Shown here: positions 17,541 to 27,901 of the stretch, in pieces | How positions within the stretch are numbered: the first letter of the stretch is position 1 | Layout of the letters: every line of letters begins with the position of its first letter | Source of the DNA: Maricaulis sp. | GTDB lineage: Bacteria > Pseudomonadota > Alphaproteobacteria > Caulobacterales > Maricaulaceae | NCBI RefSeq assembly: GCF_017643475.1 | Contig: NZ_JAEPNI010000003.1 | Location: 186,001 to 250,000, forward strand | DNA: 64,000 nt | Direction of reading: 5' to 3' | Notes under the pieces: generated by a model | The model's input: the letters and a program-made list of their open reading frames with translations, nothing else | Told to the model about the DNA's origin: nothing | The model's database searches: none | Made by a program: the position numbers and the translations under genes

Positions 17541-18092
17541 CTAGAACTTCACATTCGGGGCGCCGCGCTCGGCTTCGCCCACCTCGAAATAGTCCTTGGC
17601 GGAAAACCCGAACATGTTGGCGATCAGCACAGCCGGGAATTGCTCCACGGCGGTATTGAATTCCTGGACCGCATTGTTGAAGAACCGGCGCGCTGCGGCG
17701 ATCTTGTTTTCAAGGTCCGCCAGCTCGTTTTGCAGCGACAGAAAATTCTCGTTCGCCTTGAGATCCGGATAGCTTTCCGAAAGCGCGAAAAGCTGACGCA
17801 ATGCACCGGAGAGCAGGTTTTCCGCCTCGGCCAGATCCTTCAGAGAAGAGGCATCGATCGCCGTTTGACGCGCCTTGATGACGCCTTCCAGCGTACCTTT
17901 TTCGTGTTCGGCATACCCCTTCACCGTCTCGACGAGATTGGGCACCAGGTCGTGACGCTGTTTCAGCTGGACATCAATATCGCCCCAGGCCTGATTGCAG
18001 GTCTGTTTGAGAGCCACCAGCCGGTTGTAGATCATCACCAGGATGAGCGGGATGCCGACAAAGACGACCAGAAGGATGATCCAGGATTCCAT
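17541..18092 (-). CDS. LemA family protein
   Basis: A 183-residue protein with an N-terminal signal-anchor helix (residues 2-22) and the family signature NRLVALKQTCNQAWGDIDVQ LKQRHDLVPNLVETVKGYA, followed by long amphipathic helices forming a helical bundle. LemA proteins sit in the periplasmic face of the inner membrane; their function is unclear, though association with M48 proteases is common. The C-terminal segment EQFPAVLIANMFGFSAKDYF is conserved. It is probably co-transcribed with the downstream protease gene. Confidence 0.9.
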   Translation of the reverse strand: MESWIILLVVFVGIPLILVMIYNRLVALKQTCNQAWGDIDVQLKQRHDLVPNLVETVKGYAEHEKGTLEGVIKARQTAIDASSLKDLAEAENLLSGALRQLFALSESYPDLKANENFLSLQNELADLENKIAAARRFFNNAVQEFNTAVEQFPAVLIANMFGFSAKDYFEVGEAERGAPNVKF

Positions 18093-18127
18093 TTAAAAAC
18101 GCTCCAGTTAGGGGGACTTGATCCCTT

Positions 18128-20404
18128 TTATTCCGATTTCGCCTGCGAGGCGAGGAATTCCGATCCACGCGGGGCAAAACGCAGCGACCGCGGGAAACCG
18201 CGCGGTGCCATCTTGCCAGCCTGGGCACGCTTGGCCGTCCACAGCTCCCAGTCATCGAGGTTGAAACGACGCCCGGCGCCATCCAGCCAGCTCAATCCAT
18301 CCTCGGCATTGAAGATAGTCGCATCTGCCAGTTCCGCGCCCTTGCCACCCAACAGGCGCACACCTTTGCCGCGAGACATCATCGGAATTTCATCGGCCTG
18401 GAAGACCAGGAGTTTCTTGTTCTCACCGACCAGGGCGCAGCGATCACCCATTGCCGGAATGCACAGGAGCGCCTCGTCACCATCAACCAGATTGAGGATC
18501 TGTTTGCCGCCCTTCTTGGCCGCCATACAGTCCTTTTCGGCGATCCGGAAGCCGGTGCCCGCGCCAGAGGCGACCAGCAGCACCCGTTCCGGATCATATT
18601 TGAACAGACCGATCGGCGCGGCGTCCTCGGGCAGGTCGACATGCAGGCGCACCGGCTCGCCATGGCCACGTCCGCCCGGCAATTTGGACGCATCGAGCGT
18701 GTAGAACTTACCGTCCGTCGCGAACATCAAAAGCTTGTCGGTCGTCTCGCATTTCACCGCAAAGGCGGATTTGTCGCCTTCCTTGAACTTGAGGCCGGTG
18801 ACGTCCGAGGAATGCCCCTTCAGCGCCCGCACCCAGCCCTTTTCCGAGAGGACGGCGGTAATCGGTTCGCGCACCACGAAGGCCTCGATGGAGGCGGCAT
18901 CCGCCACAGCCGGCGCTTCGCCGAAATGCGTACGACGGGCACCCAGCTCGGTCTCCGGCCCGTAATACGCCTCGACCTCGGCAATCTCGCCATCAACCTT
19001 TTCCCATTGCAGGGTTTCCGAACCGATCAGGTCCTTCAGGGATTTGCGCTCACCGCGGAGCTTCTTGTCTTCCTCGCGGATTTCCAGCTCTTCCAGCTTG
19101 CGCAGGGCCCGCAGGCGCATGTTCAGGATCGCTTCGGTCTGACGCTCGGTCAGCTTGAAGGTCTCCATCAATGTCTCTTTGGGCTTGTCCTCGAAGCGGA
19201 TGATGCGGATGACCTCATCCAGATCCGCGTAGACAATCAGATAGCCGGCCAGGACTTCCAGGCGGTCTTCCACCTTGGCCAGGCGTGTGCGCGCTCGGCG
19301 CACAACGACTTCGCGGCGGTGATTGACCCAGATACGCAGCGTTTCCTTCAGCGGCATGACACGCGGCGTTCCGGTCGGGTCGAGCACATTGAGGTTCAGC
19401 GAGATCCGGTTTTCCAGATCCGTCAGCTTGAACAGGCTCTCCATCATCATGTCCGGATCAACCAGCTTGGATTTCGGCTCGATGACAAGGCGAATATCCT
19501 CGGTGGACTCGTCAAGAATGTCGTCCACCAGCGGCAGTTTCTTGGCGTCCATGAGCTGCGCGATACGTTCGACCAGCTTGGACTTCTGCACCAGGTACGG
19601 GATCTCGGTGACAATCACGCGCCACATGCCGCGACCGAGATCCTCCTTCTCCCACTTGGCCCGTGTGCGGAAACCGCCGCGGCCGGTTTCATAGGCCTCG
19701 CGGATGCTCTCCGGGCTTTCGACACAGATACCGCCGGTCGGGAAATCAGGTCCCTTGACGTGAGTCAGCAACGTATCGGTGGTGACCTCCGGATCAGCGA
19801 TCAAGGCACGGGCCGCCCCACAGATCTCGGCGGCATTGTGCGGAGGGATGGACGTTGCCATGCCCACTGCAATCCCGGTGGACCCATTGGCCAGCAAGTT
19901 CGGAAAAGCGCCCGGCAGCACGATCGGCTCGCTCTCGGAACCATCATACGTGTCCTCGAAATCGACCGTGCCGTTCTCGATATCCTGCAGCAGAAGTTCA
20001 GCCGCCTTGGTCAGGCGCGCTTCGGTGTAACGCATGGCGGCTGCATTATCGCCGTCGATATTGCCGAAATTGCCCTGCCCCTCGACCAGCGGGTAGCGCG
20101 CCGCGAAGTCCTGGCTGAGACGCACCAGTGCGTCATAGACCGACTGATCACCGTGGGGGTGGTATTTACCGATCACGTCACCGACGACACGGGCCGATTT
20201 CTTGAAGGCTGCATCCGGGTTCAGCTTGAGCTCGCGCATGGCGTAAAGCAGGCGGCGGTGAACCGGTTTCAGACCATCTCGCGCATCGGGAAGCGCCCGC
20301 TGGGTGATCGTCGACAGCGCATAGGCCAGATAGCGTTTCGAGAGCGCTTCATCGAACGCTTCCTCGATAATATGACCACCTTGAGGATCGAAATTCTCGC
20401 CCAT
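18128..20404 (-). CDS. parC: DNA topoisomerase IV subunit A
   Basis: A 758-residue type IIA topoisomerase subunit that decatenates daughter chromosomes with ParE. The breakage-reunion domain contains [18 protein letters not shown] and the catalytic tyrosine in [11 protein letters not shown] (Tyr126). The C-terminal half forms the DNA-wrapping propeller. In the quinolone region, [10 protein letters not shown] replaces the E. coli HPHGDSACYE, so glutamine stands where Ser80 is in E. coli; this looks like the natural alphaproteobacterial form. I prefer ATG 20404 over the in-frame GTG 20428, because the sequence [10 protein letters not shown] starts the conserved region. Two hairpins lie between recO and this gene. 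Confidence 0.95.
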   Translation of the reverse strand: MGENFDPQGGHIIEEAFDEALSKRYLAYALSTITQRALPDARDGLKPVHRRLLYAMRELKLNPDAAFKKSARVVGDVIGKYHPHGDQSVYDALVRLSQDFAARYPLVEGQGNFGNIDGDNAAAMRYTEARLTKAAELLLQDIENGTVDFEDTYDGSESEPIVLPGAFPNLLANGSTGIAVGMATSIPPHNAAEICGAARALIADPEVTTDTLLTHVKGPDFPTGGICVESPESIREAYETGRGGFRTRAKWEKEDLGRGMWRVIVTEIPYLVQKSKLVERIAQLMDAKKLPLVDDILDESTEDIRLVIEPKSKLVDPDMMMESLFKLTDLENRISLNLNVLDPTGTPRVMPLKETLRIWVNHRREVVVRRARTRLAKVEDRLEVLAGYLIVYADLDEVIRIIRFEDKPKETLMETFKLTERQTEAILNMRLRALRKLEELEIREEDKKLRGERKSLKDLIGSETLQWEKVDGEIAEVEAYYGPETELGARRTHFGEAPAVADAASIEAFVVREPITAVLSEKGWVRALKGHSSDVTGLKFKEGDKSAFAVKCETTDKLLMFATDGKFYTLDASKLPGGRGHGEPVRLHVDLPEDAAPIGLFKYDPERVLLVASGAGTGFRIAEKDCMAAKKGGKQILNLVDGDEALLCIPAMGDRCALVGENKKLLVFQADEIPMMSRGKGVRLLGGKGAELADATIFNAEDGLSWLDGAGRRFNLDDWELWTAKRAQAGKMAPRGFPRSLRFAPRGSEFLASQAKSE

Positions 20405-20447
20405 GACCTGCACCTTTTTGATTCGCACCGGTCAGTATAGGTGATTT

Positions 20448-20496
20448 GCCTGTCCACACAGGCCTGGAGCGCAGGATTTGCCGGGGAAAACCCGGC
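20448..20496 (-). other. Two short hairpins between recO and parC
   Basis: GCCTGT/ACAGGC with a 4-nt loop (20448-20463) and GCCGGG/CCCGGC with a 5-nt loop (20480-20496) fill the leader of parC. The second touches the recO stop codon. Neither is followed by a long U-run on the minus strand, so I read them as possible RNA processing or attenuation structures rather than clear terminators. Confidence 0.35.
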
Positions 20497-21224
20497 TACA
20501 ACCGCGCCACCCGTTCCAGCTCGTTGACCAAACGCTCGCGGGCATCCGGCAATTGTTTATCGACCGGCCACAGAACACGGCGTTCGAGGAAATAGCCGGT
20601 CAGGTCCAGTCCCTTGGCGATATCACCCTCACCGATCTGGCCCGTGCCACGCATAAAGGCCGGGAGCTCCAGCAGTTTGGCGACATAGGGCGCAGCTTCC
20701 TCCGCACAGACCGCACGGCCGGTGCGCGGGCTGATATGGGTGAGTTCTTCGGTTTCGCCTGTCACCGCGCATTTTTCCCAGTCCAGGCCATACCCCAGAT
20801 CGGACAGCAGCCCCGCCTCCCAGCGCACATAGAGCGCCGGCCAGATATCGATATCCTCCAGCGCGGACAGGAAGACGCGGAAACCATGATAAACCGCTTC
20901 ATGGGTCTCGCGTTCCGGCAGGGCAAGAATGGCCATGGCACAGGCAGAATTGAGCGCCGCCAGCGAGGTCCGGTCATCCATGACGATACCCGCGCCCAGC
21001 TCGTCCGGCTCGATCTGGAACTGGCCGAGATGTTCTGCCAGCCGCGCGCGCCAGTGCAGGCGCACCTGATTACCCGGTTGAAGAACCGGCCGCAGTGTGC
21101 GCGATCGCGCGCCCTTCACCAGACCGGCATGACGGCCATGCTCCAGCGTCAGCGCCTCGATGATGGCGCTGGTTTCACCATGCGGACGCACGGAGAGAAT
21201 GATGCCGTTATCGGTCCAATCCAT
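20496..21224 (-). CDS. recO: DNA repair protein RecO
   Basis: A 242-residue recombination mediator that works with RecR to load RecA on SSB-coated single-stranded DNA. The N-terminal OB fold starts MDWTDNGIILSVRPHGETSAIIEALT, split here as MDWTDNGIILSVRPHGE and TSAIIEALT. The middle has LERFEIRLLAELGYG-like YVRWEAGLLSDLGYGLDW (about residues 130-147) and a C-terminal helical region. The length is normal. It is part of the minus-strand era-recO block with a 40-nt gap to era. Confidence 0.92.
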   Translation of the reverse strand: MDWTDNGIILSVRPHGETSAIIEALTLEHGRHAGLVKGARSRTLRPVLQPGNQVRLHWRARLAEHLGQFQIEPDELGAGIVMDDRTSLAALNSACAMAILALPERETHEAVYHGFRVFLSALEDIDIWPALYVRWEAGLLSDLGYGLDWEKCAVTGETEELTHISPRTGRAVCAEEAAPYVAKLLELPAFMRGTGQIGEGDIAKGLDLTGYFLERRVLWPVDKQLPDARERLVNELERVARL

Positions 21225-21264
21225 GGCGTTGTTCTAGGTGAGTCTCGTCACCAAGGCGAACGGC

Positions 21265-22212
21265 CTAGACGTCGAAGTCCAGTCCAACATCAGAATAGTG
21301 CCCGCGGCGGTTCATCCATTTCGGATCTACCTTCACATTGAGGAAGAGATGCACCTTGCAGCCCAGTACTTCCTCCAGCTCCTTGCGGGAGGCCTCGCCG
21401 ATGGTTTTGAGCGCAGATCCGCCCTTGCCGATAACGATCGGCTTCTGGCTGTCGCGCTCGATGATGATGGACTGCTCCACCCGGATCGAGCCATCGCGCA
21501 GGCGTTTCCACACTTCAGTGTCGACCATGGAAGCGTAGGGCAATTCCTCGTGCAGGCGCAGATAGACTTTCTCGCGCGTGATCTCCGCCGCCAGGATGCG
21601 TGACGGCAAGTCCGCGACCTGATCTTCCGGATAATGCCAGACTCCTTCCGGCATCAGGCCGGACAGATGGGTTTTCAGCGTATCAACGCCATATCCCCGT
21701 TTGGCCGAGACCATGAAGACATCACTGTAACAACCTGTCTCGAAAAGGTTTTGCGAGATTGCGAGCAGGCGATCGCGTTCCAACAGGTCGATCTTGTTGA
21801 GCGCCAGGATCGCCTTGCCGCCCGTGCGTTTGAGCCCTTCGGTGACGCGCTCATCGTCCTCGATCATCTTGCTGTCACCCGACTTGCTCTCGCCGCGCGC
21901 CATGCGGTCGCGCGCGCTGGCATCAACGACGTGGATCACCGCGTCCGCATCGGCAACGCCGGCCCACGCCGCATTGACCATGGCCTTGTCCAGGCGGCGC
22001 TTGGGCGCGAACACGCCGGGTGTATCCACCAGCACGATCTGGCTGGGACCATCAATCGCCACACCGCGCACGGCAAAGCGCGTGGTCTGGACCTTGTGCG
22101 TCACAATGGTGACCTTCTCACCGACCAGTGCGTTTACCAGCGTCGACTTGCCGGCATTGGGGGAACCGATAACGGCGACAAAACCGCAGCGGAGTGGAGT
22201 ATCAGCGGACAT
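21265..22212 (-). CDS. era: GTPase Era
   Basis: A 315-residue GTPase that binds 16S rRNA and supports 30S ribosome assembly. Visible G motifs are GSPNAGKST (G1), DTPGV (G3) and NKIDL (G4), and a C-terminal KH domain carries IVIGKGGSALKTIGEASRKE. I chose ATG 22212 ([10 protein letters not shown]), which overlaps the rnc stop by 11 bp; the open frame upstream is rnc in another reading frame. It belongs to the acpS-rnc-era-recO block. Confidence 0.95.
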   Translation of the reverse strand: MSADTPLRCGFVAVIGSPNAGKSTLVNALVGEKVTIVTHKVQTTRFAVRGVAIDGPSQIVLVDTPGVFAPKRRLDKAMVNAAWAGVADADAVIHVVDASARDRMARGESKSGDSKMIEDDERVTEGLKRTGGKAILALNKIDLLERDRLLAISQNLFETGCYSDVFMVSAKRGYGVDTLKTHLSGLMPEGVWHYPEDQVADLPSRILAAEITREKVYLRLHEELPYASMVDTEVWKRLRDGSIRVEQSIIIERDSQKPIVIGKGGSALKTIGEASRKELEEVLGCKVHLFLNVKVDPKWMNRRGHYSDVGLDFDV

Positions 22213-22891
22213 GCACGCCCTCCCGGGCCAATAGATTGGTTGCGGCTTCACGCTCAGCCGCCTGTTTTGACTTGCCTTCGCCGGTTTCCGGATCAAGCGG
22301 CGCGACCATGACCTCAACCGTGAAAATCGGTCGGTGGTCCGGGCCGGAGCGTTCTCTCAGATCATAACGCGGCTGGGTATAACCCTTCTTGGCCGCCCAT
22401 TCCTGCAGCGCAGACTTGGCGTCCTTGGGCTTGTGTTTGAGATCCTCGATCTTGGATCCCCAGTGCTGGTCGTAAAAGGCCTGTACCGCCGGGCGACCGC
22501 CATCGAGATAAATCGCCGCGATCAGCGACTCGCAGGCATCGCCGAGGATCGAGGTCTTGTCGCGCCCCCCGCCCTTTTCTTCCGAGCGACCGATTTTCAG
22601 CGCAGATCCGATATCCACCTCACGGGCGACATCGGCGCAGGTTTCCTTGCGCACCAGCGAGTTGAGACGCGGCGCCAGCGCGCCTTCGTCAGCCCCCTCA
22701 AAGGCATTGAACAGGGCTTCCGCCGTCATCAGTCCCAGAACACGATCGCCAAGGAATTCCAGGCGTTCGTAATTGCGGTGGGTCTTGCGGCCTTCGCCGA
22801 AGCTGGAATGAGTCAGCGCGCGCTCCAGCAACTCCCGGCTCTGGAAGCTGTAGCCAATGCGCTTTTCAAGATCCGCGATCGGGTCAGACAT
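22202..22891 (-). CDS. rnc: Ribonuclease III
   Basis: A 229-residue endonuclease that cuts double-stranded RNA in rRNA maturation and regulation. The catalytic signature is [16 protein letters not shown] with the conserved acidic residues; the second acidic cluster is [17 protein letters not shown]. The C-terminal double-stranded RNA-binding domain covers about residues 158-229. I chose ATG 22891 ([11 protein letters not shown]), which overlaps the acpS stop by 8 bp. In many alphaproteobacteria lepB lies between acpS and rnc; here it is absent. Confidence 0.95.
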   Translation of the reverse strand: MSDPIADLEKRIGYSFQSRELLERALTHSSFGEGRKTHRNYERLEFLGDRVLGLMTAEALFNAFEGADEGALAPRLNSLVRKETCADVAREVDIGSALKIGRSEEKGGGRDKTSILGDACESLIAAIYLDGGRPAVQAFYDQHWGSKIEDLKHKPKDAKSALQEWAAKKGYTQPRYDLRERSGPDHRPIFTVEVMVAPLDPETGEGKSKQAAEREAATNLLAREGVHVR

Positions 22892-23297
22892 CGGGCGCAT
22901 TCTCCGGCACGGCTTCCAGCACCACAAAGGCCTGGGCCCAGGGGTGGTCATCCGTGATGGTGATATGGATGCGGTGCTTCATACCTGCTGGCGTCAGCGC
23001 TTGAGCTCGTTCCAGCGCCCGCCCCTTCAGCTCCAGTGTCGGCTTGCCCGACGGCAGGTTCACCACACCGATTTCCTTCCAGGACACACCACGCGCAATG
23101 CCCGTGCCCAGCGCCTTGGCGCCCGCCTCCTTGGCTGCGAAACGCTTGGCATAACTCTCCGCCCGGCGACGCCGCCGTTCGGACTTGGCCTGTTCAATCT
23201 CGGTAAAACAGCGCTGCACAAACCGGTCCCCAAACCGGTCCAGCGATCCCTGTATGCGCTCGATATTGCACAGATCAGAGCCGAGACCGATGATCAC
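22884..23297 (-). CDS. acpS: Holo-[acyl-carrier-protein] synthase
   Basis: A 137-residue AcpS-type phosphopantetheinyl transferase that moves phosphopantetheine from CoA to apo-ACP. Diagnostic motifs are the N-terminal [13 protein letters not shown] with the magnesium-binding aspartate and the central [18 protein letters not shown] with the conserved KE pair. It starts with GTG inside a GTGA overlap with the pdxJ stop, so translation is coupled to pdxJ. Confidence 0.94.
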   Translation of the reverse strand: MIIGLGSDLCNIERIQGSLDRFGDRFVQRCFTEIEQAKSERRRRRAESYAKRFAAKEAGAKALGTGIARGVSWKEIGVVNLPSGKPTLELKGRALERAQALTPAGMKHRIHITITDDHPWAQAFVVLEAVPENAPDV

Positions 23298-24049
23298 GTG
23301 TCCACCGCGCTTTCCTTGCGTGCCTCGACCATCAGGCCGCGCATAGTGGTGACCGCTTCGCGCAGGCCGCGGAAGATGGCTTCACCGATCAGGAAGTGAC
23401 CGATATTGAGCTCGATGATCTCCGGAATAGCCGCGACCGGTTTGACAGTGTCATAGGTCAGACCGTGACCGGCATGGACTTCCAGCCCTCGCTTGTGAGC
23501 CTCTACAGCACCGGCCCGGATCAGTTCCAGGTGACGTTTGACCTCGGCCTCATCGCCCGCCAGCGCCGCCTCGCAATAGGCCCCGGTGTGCAGTTCAACA
23601 ACGGCAGCTCCCATGGCTTCGGCGACGGCAATCTGGACCGGGTCGGGTTCGATGAACAGCGAGACGCGAATACCGGAATCGGCCAGCTGACGCACATAGG
23701 GCGCGATGTGATTATGGCCCGCAGCCACATCCAGCCCGCCTTCAGTCGTGCGCTCCTCGCGCTTTTCCGGCACCAGGCAGACCGCGTGCGGCTTGTGCCG
23801 CAGGGCGATCTCGAGCATTTCCTCGGTCGTCGCCATTTCAAGGTTCAGCGGCAGCTCGATCTCGGCCATCAGCCGGTCGATATCCCCATCCGTGATGTGA
23901 CGACGGTCCTCGCGCAGGTGTGCGGTAATGCCGTCGGCACCACTTTCGGCCGCCTGGCGCGCTGCACGAACCGGGTCCGGGTGCGCACCTCCGCGGGCAT
24001 TGCGGATGGTTGCCACGTGATCGATATTGACGCCCAGGCGTAAGGTCAT
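23294..24049 (-). CDS. pdxJ: Pyridoxine 5'-phosphate synthase
   Basis: A 251-residue TIM-barrel enzyme that condenses 1-deoxyxylulose 5-phosphate with 3-amino-2-oxopropyl phosphate to pyridoxine 5'-phosphate. Family motifs are the start [17 protein letters not shown], then [18 protein letters not shown] and the end [15 protein letters not shown] with [16 protein letters not shown] overlap with pyrE upstream and GTGA overlap with acpS downstream show an operon; the pdxJ-acpS pairing is widespread. Confidence 0.95.
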   Translation of the reverse strand: MTLRLGVNIDHVATIRNARGGAHPDPVRAARQAAESGADGITAHLREDRRHITDGDIDRLMAEIELPLNLEMATTEEMLEIALRHKPHAVCLVPEKREERTTEGGLDVAAGHNHIAPYVRQLADSGIRVSLFIEPDPVQIAVAEAMGAAVVELHTGAYCEAALAGDEAEVKRHLELIRAGAVEAHKRGLEVHAGHGLTYDTVKPVAAIPEIIELNIGHFLIGEAIFRGLREAVTTMRGLMVEARKESAVDT

Positions 24050-24630
24050 TTCAGGCCACGGCTCCCGGGTTTGATGGCCGGAATGGCTTCCAGCTCCGGC
24101 GGCAGATTGTCCGGCTCGTAAGCGGGTACTTTATACTGGGTCAGTGAAATCAGCGGCACGCCGACATCGGCTTCGCCGGCAGAACGATCAACCAGGCAGC
24201 CTTCGGCAATGACCGTGGCGCCCGTGGCGTTGATCGCCTCGATGCATTCGCGGGAACTCAGACCCGTGGAGACGATATCCTCGACCACCAGGACCTTGTC
24301 ATCACTGGAAAGTTCAAAGCCGCGACGCAGGGTGAACTCGCCGCCCTCGCGCTCCACGTACAGCGCCTTGAGGCCCATATGGCGTGCGGTCTCATACCCT
24401 GGGATCAGGCCGCCCACTGCGGGAGAGACGATCACGGTCGGCTGTTCGGTGAGCTCGGCCTTGAGCTTTTCCGCCAGCGCCTTGCACAGACGTTCGGTGC
24501 GCTCCGGTTCGGCAAAGACCTTGGCCTTTTGCAGGAAAACCGGGCTGCGCAGGCCCGATGACAGGATGAAATGACCTTCCAGCAGCGCGCCCGCCTCGCG
24601 GAACTCGTGCAATACTTCCTCGCGTGTCAT
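24046..24630 (-). CDS. pyrE: Orotate phosphoribosyltransferase
   Basis: A 194-residue enzyme that joins orotate to PRPP to give OMP in pyrimidine synthesis. The PRPP-binding motif is [13 protein letters not shown] (about residues 117-129), and the N-terminal [16 protein letters not shown] fits the family. I chose ATG 24630, which forms an ATGA overlap with the relA/spoT stop; the slightly longer frame from 24642 lacks support. It sits between the stringent-response gene and pdxJ. Confidence 0.92.
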   Translation of the reverse strand: MTREEVLHEFREAGALLEGHFILSSGLRSPVFLQKAKVFAEPERTERLCKALAEKLKAELTEQPTVIVSPAVGGLIPGYETARHMGLKALYVEREGGEFTLRRGFELSSDDKVLVVEDIVSTGLSSRECIEAINATGATVIAEGCLVDRSAGEADVGVPLISLTQYKVPAYEPDNLPPELEAIPAIKPGSRGLK

Positions 24631-26858
24631 TCCTCGTCCCACTCCTCTGTTTCGCCGCGCATGCGTTCAGCCGACACGACAATCTCGTTCATTTTCAGGG
24701 CAGCCAGCAGATTGGCCAGGTGCCGGGCGTCATACACCTCGACATCAAACAGCATCTCAAAGAAATCTGGTGCGCGGTGCAGCGTACGCACATTGGCGAT
24801 ATTGCCGCGGTTCTCGCCCACGGTCTGGGCCACCCGCGCCAGCGCGCCCGGCTCATTGTGAAGCACCGCCTGGATACGCGCCATGGAGACGGCGTTTTCT
24901 TCCGCCTCCGCGGTCCAGGCCAGGTCCAGCCACTCATCCATCTTGTCTTCGTCGTAACGCGCCAGCGTCTCGCAATCGATGGTGTGGATCTCGACCCCGC
25001 GCTCCGGCCTGAGCAGTCCGATGATACGATCTCCCGGCAGCGGCGAGCAGCATTCGCCGAAATGCAGCGTCACGCCCGGTGTCAGGCCCCGCCCGCGCAC
25101 ATAGAGCCGCGCCTTGTCATCATCGATCAGCTCGCGATCGGTGACATCCTCGCGCTCGTCCAGGCGTCCCGGGAAAGCGGCATTGAGCAAGTCCGCCGAG
25201 GTAATGCGACCGCGGCCCAGCGTCTCGTAGAGCTCCTCCACATCCTTCAGCTCCAGCCGTGCGATGGCGTCCTGGAGGTCCCGCTCGATCAGCGTACGGC
25301 CCTCGCGGCGGAAGGCGTGATCGGCCATGATCCGGCCAATGCGCGAAAACTCGTCGCGCTCGGACTCGCGGATGAGGCGGCGGATGGCGGCGCGCGCCTT
25401 ACCGGTAATCGCCAGATTTTCCCAGCCGGCCGGGGGCTGACGCACCCCGCCCTTGACGATCGAGACCACGTCCCCATTGCGCAATTGCGTGCGCAGCGGA
25501 CGTTCCCGGCCATTGATCTTGGCAGCAACGGTCGTGTGTCCCAGCTCGGTGTGGACCGCATAGGCAAAGTCCAGCGGAGTCGCGCCGGTCGGCAGCGAGA
25601 TGAGATCGCCCTTGGGCGTGAAACAATAGACCTGGTCAGCGAACATCTCGAGCTTGGCATGCTCGAGAAACTCGTCCGGATCGCCACCCTGGTTGAGGAT
25701 TTCCACGAAGGGGCGCAGGCGTTCCAGAGGGTCGCCACCGGCCGCCTGGGCCGCGTCCGGATCATACTTGTAGGTCTCGTTCTTGTAGCGCCAGTGTGCG
25801 GCGACACCGCTCTCGGCCACCGACTCCATTTCCTCGGTGCGGATCTGCAGCTCAATGCGTACGCTGTTCGGACCGATCACCGTGGTGTGCAGGGAGCGAT
25901 AATTATTCGGCTTGGGCACCGAGATGAAATCGCGGAAGCGTTCCGGCACACAGCGCCAAGTCTGGTGAATCACGCCCATCGCCCGGTAACAGTCATCGGG
26001 ATGCGGCACGATCAGCCGGAAGGCATAAATGTCGGCGATCTCGTCAAAGGTCAGCCCCTTGCGGTCCAGCTTGCGCCAGATCGAATAGGCCCGTTTCTGA
26101 CGCCCGAAAATCCGCGCATCAATGCCGTAACTCATTAACAGCTCAGTGATCGCCTGGGAGACCGCAGCCACTTCCTCGGTATGCTGGTCGCGCACCAGTT
26201 TGAGACGCCGGGTGATGGATTCATACGCCGCCGGATTGACGTGTTTGAAGGCCAGGTCTTCCAGCTCGACACAGACGCGATTGATACCGATCCGGCGCGC
26301 CAGCGGCGCGTAGATTTCCAGCGTCTCCAGCGCGATACGCTCACGCTTTTCCGCCCGCCCGATGGCGTCCAGCGTCTTCATGTTGTGCAGGCGGTCGCAC
26401 AGCTTGACGATCAGAACGCGCACATCGTCGGAGATCGCGACGACCAGTTTTTGCAGGTTCTCCGCCTGTTTGGTGCGTTTGGAGCGCAGCTCCATCTGGC
26501 CCAGCTTGGTAACGCCGGCGACCAGGTTGGCCACTTCCTCGCCGAACAGCTCGATCAGCTGTTCATGTGTGGCTGGCGTATCCTCGACCGTGTCGTGCAG
26601 CAGGCCCGTGCACACGGTTGCTACATCCATGCGCAGATCGGCAAGGATCATCGCCACTGCGGCGACATGAGCAAAATAGGGTTCGCCGGACTGGCGTCGC
26701 TGTGGCCGGTGCGCCTCTTCCGCAAAGTCATACGCTTTACGCACGTAGTCGCCGTCGACCTGCGGAAAATAGTTCCGGATACGGTCAACCAGCTCGTCCG
26801 CGCTGGGAATGGCGGGCGGCGGCGATGCCAGTTCGTTTGACGTCGCGCCCGAACTCAA
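24627..26858 (-). CDS. rel: Bifunctional (p)ppGpp synthetase/hydrolase (RelA/SpoT homologue)
   Basis: A 743-residue long RSH protein that makes and degrades (p)ppGpp. The N-terminal HD hydrolase domain is intact (FAHVAAVA with His64; LLHDTVED with His88-Asp89). The synthetase domain (about 230-345) includes DIYAFRLIV and [17 protein letters not shown] (about 400-465) and C-terminal ACT (about 665-735) domains follow. Because both halves look active, this is probably the only long RSH of the organism, as is usual in alphaproteobacteria. It lies 6 nt downstream of rpoZ, the conserved rpoZ-spoT arrangement. Confidence 0.95.
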   Translation of the reverse strand: MSSGATSNELASPPPAIPSADELVDRIRNYFPQVDGDYVRKAYDFAEEAHRPQRRQSGEPYFAHVAAVAMILADLRMDVATVCTGLLHDTVEDTPATHEQLIELFGEEVANLVAGVTKLGQMELRSKRTKQAENLQKLVVAISDDVRVLIVKLCDRLHNMKTLDAIGRAEKRERIALETLEIYAPLARRIGINRVCVELEDLAFKHVNPAAYESITRRLKLVRDQHTEEVAAVSQAITELLMSYGIDARIFGRQKRAYSIWRKLDRKGLTFDEIADIYAFRLIVPHPDDCYRAMGVIHQTWRCVPERFRDFISVPKPNNYRSLHTTVIGPNSVRIELQIRTEEMESVAESGVAAHWRYKNETYKYDPDAAQAAGGDPLERLRPFVEILNQGGDPDEFLEHAKLEMFADQVYCFTPKGDLISLPTGATPLDFAYAVHTELGHTTVAAKINGRERPLRTQLRNGDVVSIVKGGVRQPPAGWENLAITGKARAAIRRLIRESERDEFSRIGRIMADHAFRREGRTLIERDLQDAIARLELKDVEELYETLGRGRITSADLLNAAFPGRLDEREDVTDRELIDDDKARLYVRGRGLTPGVTLHFGECCSPLPGDRIIGLLRPERGVEIHTIDCETLARYDEDKMDEWLDLAWTAEAEENAVSMARIQAVLHNEPGALARVAQTVGENRGNIANVRTLHRAPDFFEMLFDVEVYDARHLANLLAALKMNEIVVSAERMRGETEEWDEE

Positions 26859-26864
26859 CGGAGC

Positions 26865-27239
26865 TTAAAGGCGGCCGTCAGGCGCGCCGTCCCGGTCAGC
26901 CTGGAGGGCTTTGAGCATTTCCGTCTCGTCCAGCTCGATGGCCGGCGCCGGCAGAGCTTCCATTTCAGCAGCCGGGGTCGGCGCTTCCGTGGTCTCTTCG
27001 TCGTCTTCCGACGGCAGGACGCGCTGCAGGCCGGTGACCAGGCTGTCTTTCAGCATGTCCATATCCAGCGTTTCGTCAGCGATTTCACGCAGGGCAACGA
27101 CAGGGTTCTTGTCATTGTCGCGATCAATCGTCAGGGCGGAACCTGCGGAAATATTGCGAGCGCGATGCGCCGCCATCAGGACCAGACGGAAACGGTTCGG
27201 GATTTTTTCGATGCAGTCTTCGACAGTAACGCGAGCCAT
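26865..27239 (-). CDS. rpoZ: RNA polymerase omega subunit
   Basis: A 124-residue omega subunit that stabilises the beta-prime subunit and contributes to the ppGpp binding site. The N-terminal [17 protein letters not shown] and [15 protein letters not shown] are diagnostic. The C-terminal 45 residues are an acidic, alanine/proline-rich tail longer than in E. coli. It leads the minus-strand run towards rel, pyrE and pdxJ; the 100 bp upstream probably hold the promoter, though I cannot define the boxes with confidence. Confidence 0.95.
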   Translation of the reverse strand: MARVTVEDCIEKIPNRFRLVLMAAHRARNISAGSALTIDRDNDKNPVVALREIADETLDMDMLKDSLVTGLQRVLPSEDDEETTEAPTPAAEMEALPAPAIELDETEMLKALQADRDGAPDGRL

Positions 27240-27339
27240 GCGCGCGATCTCCTTAAGCCAACGCTGAAGCTTGGAACCGCGTTACCTATCCCTGACGGCC
27301 TGCAATAGCAAGAGCGTGCGGACACGAATTCATCAGAGA

Positions 27340-27855
27340 TTACAGCGCGACTTCCAGCCTGGATGTCGCAGCTACATCGCCCGCATCAAGTGCAGCAACC
27401 AGATCGTTAATATGACGCCCCCTGACGGGATCAATCCAGTCCGGCGCGATTTCAGCCAGTGGCAACAGGACGAAGGCGCGCTCATGCGCTCGCGGGTGCG
27501 GCAGGTCCAGTCGTTCATCCGAGCGTTCCAGGCCGCGAAAATCGATGATGTCCAGATCCACCGTACGCGAGGCCCAGCGCTTTTCACGCACGCGCCCGAA
27601 GACATTTTCGATGCCTTGCATGATGTTGAGCAGGCGCTCCGGAGACAGGTCCGTATCCAGCTCGATAACGCTGTTGGTATAGGCAGGGTCGATGGGATCC
27701 GGCCAGGCGGGGCTCGTCCAGAAAGACGATCGCGCGACAACCGGTCCAGCGAGCTTGTGCAGTTCGTTTGCGGCGGCCTCAAGCGTCTGCGCAGGCGTGG
27801 ATCCCTCGCGGGCTAGATTGGCGCCCAGCCCGATATATACTCCGTTCGATTTCAT
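27340..27855 (-). CDS. folK: 2-amino-4-hydroxy-6-hydroxymethyldihydropteridine pyrophosphokinase
   Basis: A 171-residue HPPK that transfers pyrophosphate from ATP to the pterin in folate synthesis. Family motifs are VYIGLGANLA at the start, SSFWTSPAWPDP, EKRWASRTVDLDIIDF and LPHPRAHERAFVLLPLAEIAP. I chose ATG 27855 (MKSNGVYIGLG); upstream in-frame ATGs at 27879 and 27894 would add residues that do not belong to the family. It is divergent from the NYN gene across only 46 bp, so the promoters must be close together. Confidence 0.93.
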   Translation of the reverse strand: MKSNGVYIGLGANLAREGSTPAQTLEAAANELHKLAGPVVARSSFWTSPAWPDPIDPAYTNSVIELDTDLSPERLLNIMQGIENVFGRVREKRWASRTVDLDIIDFRGLERSDERLDLPHPRAHERAFVLLPLAEIAPDWIDPVRGRHINDLVAALDAGDVAATSRLEVAL

Positions 27856-27901
27856 ATTTCGCTTTTCTATTTCAGCCATTTCCCAACCAGGCATTTTCCA
27901 G

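Noticed and set aside
17397-18704. A 435-codon plus-strand frame opposite lemA and the end of parC
   Set aside because: Both minus-strand genes are clear family members, and the frame runs across their boundary.
18641-20440. A 599-codon plus-strand frame opposite parC
   Set aside because: ParC on the minus strand is complete with its catalytic tyrosine; the opposite frame has no domain pattern and is a GC-skew shadow.
24624-26138. A 504-codon plus-strand frame opposite the (p)ppGpp gene
   Set aside because: The minus-strand RelA/SpoT homologue is full length with intact domains; the opposite frame shows no recognisable motifs.
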